Assembly: GCA_945876435.1 (NCBI GenBank)
Contig: CAMCOD010000003.1
Coordinates: 1 to 64,000, forward strand
Direction of reading: 5' to 3'
Source of the DNA: an uncultured Clostridia bacterium
GTDB taxonomy: Bacteria; Bacillota; Clostridia; Oscillospirales; Ruminococcaceae
Length of the DNA stretch: 64,000 bases
The notes under the pieces are model-generated. The model was given only the letters and a program-made list of their open reading frames with translations. It was not told where the DNA came from and did no database searches. The number at the start of each line of letters is the position of its first letter. Positions within the stretch are counted from its first letter, which is position 1. The position numbers and the translations under genes are program-made. This document shows, piece by piece, positions 59,973 to 64,000 of this stretch.

Positions 59973-61541
59973 TTAGTCAAAGTCAGGAACCATCTCGTCC
60001 ACGATCTGCAGCAGCTTCTCATCCCGAATGATCTTCTCCACTGCTTCAATATCCGGACGGATCTCCCGGTCAATCTCATAGAAGTCCACTTTTTCACGAA
60101 CCAGCTCATAAACCTTCTGGTGAACCGGGGAGATGCCCTGTCCATGGGTGTTCAAGCGGCGGCGAATGTCAATGGCCTGGCAGGCAGTCAGCAGCTCGTC
60201 CGCCAGAACAGACAGGGTATTCTGTAAAATCCAGCCGGATTTTCTGGCTGCGGTGGTACCCATGGAAACCATATCCTCCTGGTTCGCGGAAGATGGGATG
60301 GAGTCAACGGAAGCAGGATGAGCCAGAACCTTGTTTTCCGATACCATAGAAGCCGCAGAGTACTGTACGATCATAAATCCAGAGTTTACGCCGCCCTGGG
60401 TGGTCAGGAACGGGGTCAGGCCGTTGGACAGAGCCGCATTCACCATGCGCTCGGTGCGGCGCTCGGAAATATCAGCGATCTCAGAGCAGGCGATGCCCAG
60501 AAAATCGAAAGCCAGAGCCATTGGTTCGCCGTGGAAATTGCCGCCGGAGATAACAGCCTCGTCATCCAGGAACATCAGCGGGTTATCGGTTACGGCGTTC
60601 AGCTCGATCTCCACCTTGGAGCGCACATATTCGATGGCATCACGGATCGCGCCGTGAACCTGCGGGATGCAGCGCAGGGAGTAAGCGTCCTGTACACGGT
60701 CATTCTGGCACTTGGACAGGATTTCGGAGCCTTCGGTAAGCAGGAGGATGTTTTTTGCAACCTGCATCTGGCCTTTATGGCCGCGAACCTGATGAACGCG
60801 GGGATCAAAGGCATTTTTCAGACCGGTGAGGGCTTCCATGCTCAGGGAAGCAACTACATCGGCGGTTTTTGCGGCGCGGATGGTGTCATACAAAGCCAAA
60901 GTACCTACGGAAGTCATGGCGCAGGTACCATTGGTCAGTCCCAGACCCTCTTTGCAGACCAGAGTGTCAACCGTCTGGATGCCGGCTTTCGCCATTGCTT
61001 CACCGCCGTCCATTTCCACGCCTTCATAAACAGCGCGTCCTTTGCCCAGCAGCGGCAGACACATATGCGCCAGTGGGGTCAGGTCGCCGGAAGCACCCAG
61101 AGAACCCTTCTGGGGAACCACAGGAACCACATTTTTATTGAGCATTTCTACCATCATTTCTACCAGCAGCGGACGAACGCCGGAAACACCGCCGCAGAGG
61201 GCATTGGCACGCAGCAGCAGCATACCGCGGACAACTTCCTGGCTGTAAGGATCGCCGGTAGCCGTGCAGTGGCTGAGGATCAGATTGGTGGAAAGCTGGT
61301 TGGACATTTCTTCCGGTACGGCAACGGTGGCGAAGTCACCGAAACCGGTGGTGATGCCGTAAGCGACACGCTTTTCTGCGGCAATTTTTTCAGCCAAGGC
61401 ACGGGATTCTTTCATGGCCTCCATGGCTTTGGGAGCGAGAGAAACTTTTGCGCCGTAACGGGCTACTGCAACGAAGGTCTCGATGGTCAGGCTATGGCCG
61501 TCGATAACGATTTCTTTTACAGCAGATGGTTTCATCAACAT
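59973..61541 (-). CDS. hutH: Histidine ammonia-lyase
   Basis: HutH deaminates histidine to urocanate. The MIO cofactor precursor Ala-Ser-Gly lies in GSLGASGDLTPLAHM (about residue 145), and the family motifs GITTGFGDF and the late QDAYSLRCIPQVHGA are present. The start is taken at 61541 (522 residues), 8 nt after an AGTGAG site; ATGs at 61550 and 61535 are alternatives. It is the first gene of the operon. Confidence 0.96.
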   Translation of the reverse strand: MLMKPSAVKEIVIDGHSLTIETFVAVARYGAKVSLAPKAMEAMKESRALAEKIAAEKRVAYGITTGFGDFATVAVPEEMSNQLSTNLILSHCTATGDPYSQEVVRGMLLLRANALCGGVSGVRPLLVEMMVEMLNKNVVPVVPQKGSLGASGDLTPLAHMCLPLLGKGRAVYEGVEMDGGEAMAKAGIQTVDTLVCKEGLGLTNGTCAMTSVGTLALYDTIRAAKTADVVASLSMEALTGLKNAFDPRVHQVRGHKGQMQVAKNILLLTEGSEILSKCQNDRVQDAYSLRCIPQVHGAIRDAIEYVRSKVEIELNAVTDNPLMFLDDEAVISGGNFHGEPMALAFDFLGIACSEIADISERRTERMVNAALSNGLTPFLTTQGGVNSGFMIVQYSAASMVSENKVLAHPASVDSIPSSANQEDMVSMGTTAARKSGWILQNTLSVLADELLTACQAIDIRRRLNTHGQGISPVHQKVYELVREKVDFYEIDREIRPDIEAVEKIIRDEKLLQIVDEMVPDFD

Positions 61542-61604
61542 GCGGAACACTCACTTTCTTATAGAAAATAAACAGGGCAAAATTGCGCCTTTTGTCATAA
61601 TTCC

Positions 61605-61633
61605 ATCCTAACAGATTGCCCCACCAGCGTCAA
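61605..61633 (-). promoter_or_regulatory. Promoter of the hut operon
   Basis: TTGACG (61633-61628), 17 nt, TAGGAT (61610-61605) on the minus strand. Between it and hutH is GGGCAAAATTGCGCC (61575-61589), a near dyad in the leader that could be an operator. Confidence 0.7.
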
Positions 61634-61704
61634 TTCCAAATCCCCCTTTCTTCCCCAAGAATCTCTGTATTTTATAGTTTAGTCCGCGAAAATTTTAGCA
61701 CTAT

Positions 61705-61725
61705 GTAGCATGGTAAAGTAGCATG
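61705..61725. repeat. Direct repeat GTAGCATG upstream of the hut promoter
   Basis: Two exact copies of GTAGCATG (61705-61712, 61718-61725), 13 bp apart, lie about 70-90 bp upstream of the -35 box. They are a candidate activator site. Confidence 0.4.
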
Positions 61726-61744
61726 ATAACAGGCTAAAGCGCAG

Positions 61745-61778
61745 CAAAAAATCCACCCGTCACCGGATGGATTTTCCT
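61745..61778 (-). terminator. Terminator of the DUF3810 gene
   Basis: AAAAATCCACCCG-TCA-CCGGATGGATTTT, one bulge. Confidence 0.75.
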
Positions 61779-61780
61779 CC

Positions 61781-62866
61781 CTAACATTTCCCCTTAAAAT
61801 ATTCCACCAGAAGATCCACACACTGTCCATAACTCTGTATGCCGGCCTCCTGCTGGTTGTGTTTCAGGTAGCTGTCGTACACCGTAGTCGCCGCAGTCTC
61901 CACCGGGGACTCAAATTTCGCCCAGTAAGCACTGTTATCCCGCCAATCCTGCAAAACTTCCTCCGGCAAAGTCTCCCGGATGGCAAGCCACGCCTCCCGA
62001 TCCACCCCGGACAGGGCATTGCCCAGATGGGTCAGGCCGGAAAGATAGCCGGAATACGCATAAACTGTTTTCCCGGAAGTAACACAAGCGGTGATTCCTA
62101 CAAAATTCGCCTCTGCTTCACTGTTCACCCGCCGCTGATGGGCCATTTCGTGGGCAATGGTCTCCGGCTGAAGAGCTGGCGGGAAGTCCACATTCACGTT
62201 TGCTTCCCCTGTAAATGGAAAATAAAAACCGGTAAAACCGATGAGACTCATAAATTTGGAAAAAAGCATGGGTTTGGGCCGCAGCATTTTCTGCTTCAGC
62301 AGAGGAAATTCCTCCTCTATTGCGTCATACAGCCCCTGGGTATCCTGGAAAAAGCCGTTTTCCGCAAAATGCCCCTCCCCATCCCTGGCAACCTTTTGGG
62401 AATAGTCCCCTGCCTGCTCCGCAAAATATTGGGTCACCTTGATCAGTTCCTCCACAGACACACCTGTTGAGACAAGGCCACTTTTTTCTCCAAAGCTGCT
62501 GCCGTAATAGCCGATGGCCCAAAGCCAGTTGTAGCCTGACCAAATTATTGCCGGGATCAGGGCCATCGCCGCTACGCGCATCATAAAAATTTGGACTTTT
62601 TTCTTCCAACCAGAGGTTTTTATCACTTCTCTGATCAAACGCAGCAACAGCCAAAGGAAAAGGATAACAACCAAGACGTAAAAAAACTCTGCCAGAGAGA
62701 AGGGGAAAACACTAGTCACCCGCCCCAAGCTTTCCCGGATCGGGGCGGAAATGTGATTTACCACCCAATCCGCCGCATCCTGATATGGCCGAAGCAAATA
62801 AAACAATCCTGTCAGTACAGCAAGCATCACCCAGCCCGTCAGAAGGGCTTTTTCTTTCTTCTTCAT
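61781..62866 (-). CDS. DUF3810 membrane metallopeptidase-like protein
   Basis: The 361-residue protein has three N-terminal helices (about 10-30, 60-80 and 98-120) and an outward domain with the zinc-protease motif HEMAH in ETIAHEMAHQRRVNSEAEANF. A second hydrophilic half follows. It matches DUF3810, whose substrate is unknown. The HExxH plus downstream Glu suggests an active zinc peptidase. It is monocistronic. Confidence 0.85.
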   Translation of the reverse strand: MKKKEKALLTGWVMLAVLTGLFYLLRPYQDAADWVVNHISAPIRESLGRVTSVFPFSLAEFFYVLVVILFLWLLLRLIREVIKTSGWKKKVQIFMMRVAAMALIPAIIWSGYNWLWAIGYYGSSFGEKSGLVSTGVSVEELIKVTQYFAEQAGDYSQKVARDGEGHFAENGFFQDTQGLYDAIEEEFPLLKQKMLRPKPMLFSKFMSLIGFTGFYFPFTGEANVNVDFPPALQPETIAHEMAHQRRVNSEAEANFVGITACVTSGKTVYAYSGYLSGLTHLGNALSGVDREAWLAIRETLPEEVLQDWRDNSAYWAKFESPVETAATTVYDSYLKHNQQEAGIQSYGQCVDLLVEYFKGKC

Positions 62867-62897
62867 GTTTTCTCTTCCTTTTTTTGATTGATTGGAC

Positions 62898-62934
62898 GAA
62901 AAAACGCTTCGCAGAGAACTGCGAAGCGTTTTTT
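62898..62934 (-). terminator. Terminator of the tRNA operon
   Basis: AAAACGCTTCGCAG-AGAA-CTGCGAAGCGTTTT; T-run in the minus direction. Confidence 0.88.
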
Positions 62935-63009
62935 GGAGCGGGTTACGAGGCTCGAACTCGCTACCTCCACCTTGGCAAGGTGGCGCTCTACCAGATGAGC
63001 TAAACCCGC
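62934..63009 (-). tRNA. tRNA-Gly (GCC)
   Basis: 76 nt including encoded CCA. The acceptor stem is GCGGGTT/AACCCGC. The anticodon arm CCACC-TTGCCAA-GGTGG gives GCC, and the T-arm contains GTTCGAGCC. Confidence 0.96.
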
Positions 63010-63025
63010 AAACAACTGTCTTTTA

Positions 63026-63099
63026 TGGAGCAGGTGACGAGAATCGAACTCGCAACCTCAGCTTGGGAAGCTGATGTTTTACCACTAAACTACACCTGC
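63026..63099 (-). tRNA. tRNA-Gly (CCC)
   Basis: 74 nt with CCA. The acceptor stem is GCAGGTG/CACCTGC. The anticodon arm TCAGC-TTCCCAA-GCTGA gives CCC, and the T-arm is GTTCGATTC. Confidence 0.95.
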
Positions 63100-63135
63100 A
63101 TATCCGGCTGAACCCAAAGATTCAGCCGGTATTGT

Positions 63136-63211
63136 TGGTCTGAGTGGCGGGACTTGAACCCACGGCCTCTACCACCCCAAGGTAGCACGCTACCAGCTGC
63201 GCCACACCCAG
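63136..63211 (-). tRNA. tRNA-Pro (GGG)
   Basis: 76 nt with CCA. The acceptor stem is CTGGGTG/CACTCAG with one G-U pair. The anticodon arm CTACC-TTGGGGT-GGTAG gives GGG, and the T-arm is GTTCAAGTC. Confidence 0.95.
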
Positions 63212-63225
63212 ATCTACTGACGATT

Positions 63226-63253
63226 ATTATATCACATCCTATGGAAAAATCAA
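63226..63253 (-). promoter_or_regulatory. Promoter of the tRNA operon
   Basis: TTGATT (63253-63248), 16 nt, TATAAT (63231-63226), 15 nt before tRNA-Pro. Confidence 0.8.
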
Positions 63254-63305
63254 GTACAAAATTACTTCGCTCTTTAAAAAATCCATCGACTCTTTTCGCC
63301 GCCCC

Positions 63306-63626
63306 CTATTTCCCACTGAGTGAGCGCAAAACAAAGCTTTCTTCCTCCAACTGGGCTTTCAGTTCCATGATCAGACGGCACTGCTGGCGGATATCGGCAG
63401 CTCTTTCTTCGCATTGTTCCCGTATTCTCTCCAGCCGACCGATGTAAAGGGCCACGCTGCGGTTGGACGGATCCTTTTCCCGAAGCATTTGCTGCTCCAG
63501 ACAGGCCTTTTCATCCATTTTTTCAACGGTTTCCAACTGTTTCAGCAGCTCCGGGATCTTCCGCAGATACTCGCTGTAAACCTCCATGCGGCAGCGTTCT
63601 TCCTGTGTATTCAGCAAACGTTCCAT
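63306..63626 (-). CDS. Small coiled-coil protein, unknown
   Basis: The 106-residue protein starts at the ATG at 63626 after GGAGGTGC. It is almost entirely charged heptad-like helix (LKQLETVEKMDEKACLEQQ; RLERIREQCEERAADIRQQC) and has no membrane segment. The pattern is loosely like phage-type DUF1492 proteins without the helix-turn-helix tail, but that is not secure. It is divergent from the FakA-like gene. Confidence 0.6.
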   Translation of the reverse strand: MERLLNTQEERCRMEVYSEYLRKIPELLKQLETVEKMDEKACLEQQMLREKDPSNRSVALYIGRLERIREQCEERAADIRQQCRLIMELKAQLEEESFVLRSLSGK

Positions 63627-63717
63627 AAAGCACCTCCAGCATAATTTTCTGCTTTCAGTATAACGCAGCCACAGCAAAAAGTCCATGACTAAGCTGTAAA
63701 CATCGAAGCCATTCCCT

Positions 63718-63745
63718 TGTCTTTTCCATTTTTCCATGTTAGAAT
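63718..63745 (+). promoter_or_regulatory. Promoter of the FakA-like gene
   Basis: TTGTCT (63718-63723), 16 nt, TAGAAT (63740-63745). Confidence 0.6.
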
Positions 63746-63771
63746 GAGGGAAAAAGGAAAGGAGACTGGCC

Positions 63772-64000
63772 ATGCTGGACTATCGCTTTGACACGCAGCT
63801 TTTGATTGAGGGAGAACAGCTTTCGGAAGACAGCATCCACGAACATATTCTTCAAACCATTCCCGGTGACTGTCTGCTGGTGGTGGGGGATGATACCCTG
63901 ATCAAAGTTCATTACCACACGAACCTTCCCTGGAAAGTTTTGGAGTATGCCGCCTCTTTGGGCGACATCCATGATATTATCGTGGAAAATATGGAGCGTC
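63772..64000 (+). CDS. FakA/YloV-type DAK-domain protein, 3' truncated by the window
   Basis: An open frame of 76 codons runs off the window. AAGGAGACTGGCC precedes the ATG. The visible part (YRFDTQLLIEGEQL, GDCLLVVGDDTLIKVHYHTNLPWKVLEYAASLGDIHDIIVENM) matches the middle domain of fatty-acid kinase FakA and its relatives. The N-terminal DhaL kinase domain seen in FakA is absent, so this would be a short relative that begins at the second domain. Confidence 0.8.
   Translation, partial: MLDYRFDTQLLIEGEQLSEDSIHEHILQTIPGDCLLVVGDDTLIKVHYHTNLPWKVLEYAASLGDIHDIIVENMER

Noticed and set aside
60318-61571. 417-residue plus-strand ORF, and similar ones at 40358-41683 and 55669-56895
   Set aside because: Antisense shadows of hutH, the P5C dehydrogenase gene and hutI.
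63136-63211. Attachment site in the tRNA cluster
   Set aside because: No integrase gene or repeated tRNA 3' end is present near the three tRNAs in this window.

Overview
The window comes from a spore-forming, amino-acid-fermenting member of the Clostridia (Bacillota). The evidence is sigK, spoVG and both dipicolinate synthase subunits, an SRP RNA-dnaX-ybaB-recR block, strict-anaerobe enzymes (a glycyl radical enzyme and its activase, two-cluster ferredoxin) and AGGAGG-type ribosome sites almost everywhere. The family cannot be fixed from the sequence. No rRNA or CRISPR array is present.

Layout. 1-2.4 kb: an integrated element ending exactly at the 3' end of ssrA, with a tyrosine integrase that carries a zinc ribbon and a zinc-ribbon membrane protein. 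2.4-6.3 kb: ssrA, smpB, recR, ybaB, dnaX and SRP RNA, all leftward. 6.4-12.4 kb: folate and dTMP genes (5-formyl-THF cyclo-ligase, thymidylate kinase, ThyX), acyltransferases and threonine aldolase. 12.7-24.6 kb: BrnQ, a PfoR-like EIIC, a GlnK/GlnL-like two-component system, MFS, MarR with a split chromate transporter, and a DUF4418-MacB-type ABC operon. 32.3-39.9 kb: lipoprotein, a four-gene sugar ABC operon, a Crp/Fnr-ferredoxin pair and an XRE-cupin regulator. 40-45 kb: trans-4-hydroxy-L-proline dehydratase (HypD), its activase and P5C dehydrogenase. 45-53.3 kb: galM, FemAB, a MurE homologue, dpaAB, spoVG, murC and ridA. 53.4-61.6 kb: an arginase-family gene, then the complete histidine utilisation operon hutH-hutU-ftcD-hutI-fchA-hutD. 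61.8-64 kb: DUF3810 protein, three tRNAs, a small coiled-coil protein and the start of a FakA-type gene.

The most striking object is at 25.3-32.2 kb. The sporulation sigma factor gene sigK is split in two by a 6,243-bp element with an intact large serine recombinase. A 5-bp AAAAA core is present at both ends. Joining the halves at this core restores a 232-residue pro-sigma-K in frame. The reconstructed attB and attP sites each contain an inverted repeat with the same centre inside the core, as expected for a serine recombinase. This is a compact skin-type element whose cargo is an amino-acid ABC importer and a MATE exporter, not phage genes.

Metabolically the window converges on glutamate and one-carbon units. 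Histidine goes to glutamate plus methenyl-THF through FtcD/FchA. Hydroxyproline goes to P5C and then glutamate through HypD and P5CDH. Arginase, BrnQ and the glutamine-type two-component system fit the same amino-acid economy, while 5-formyl-THF cyclo-ligase and ThyX use the folate pool.
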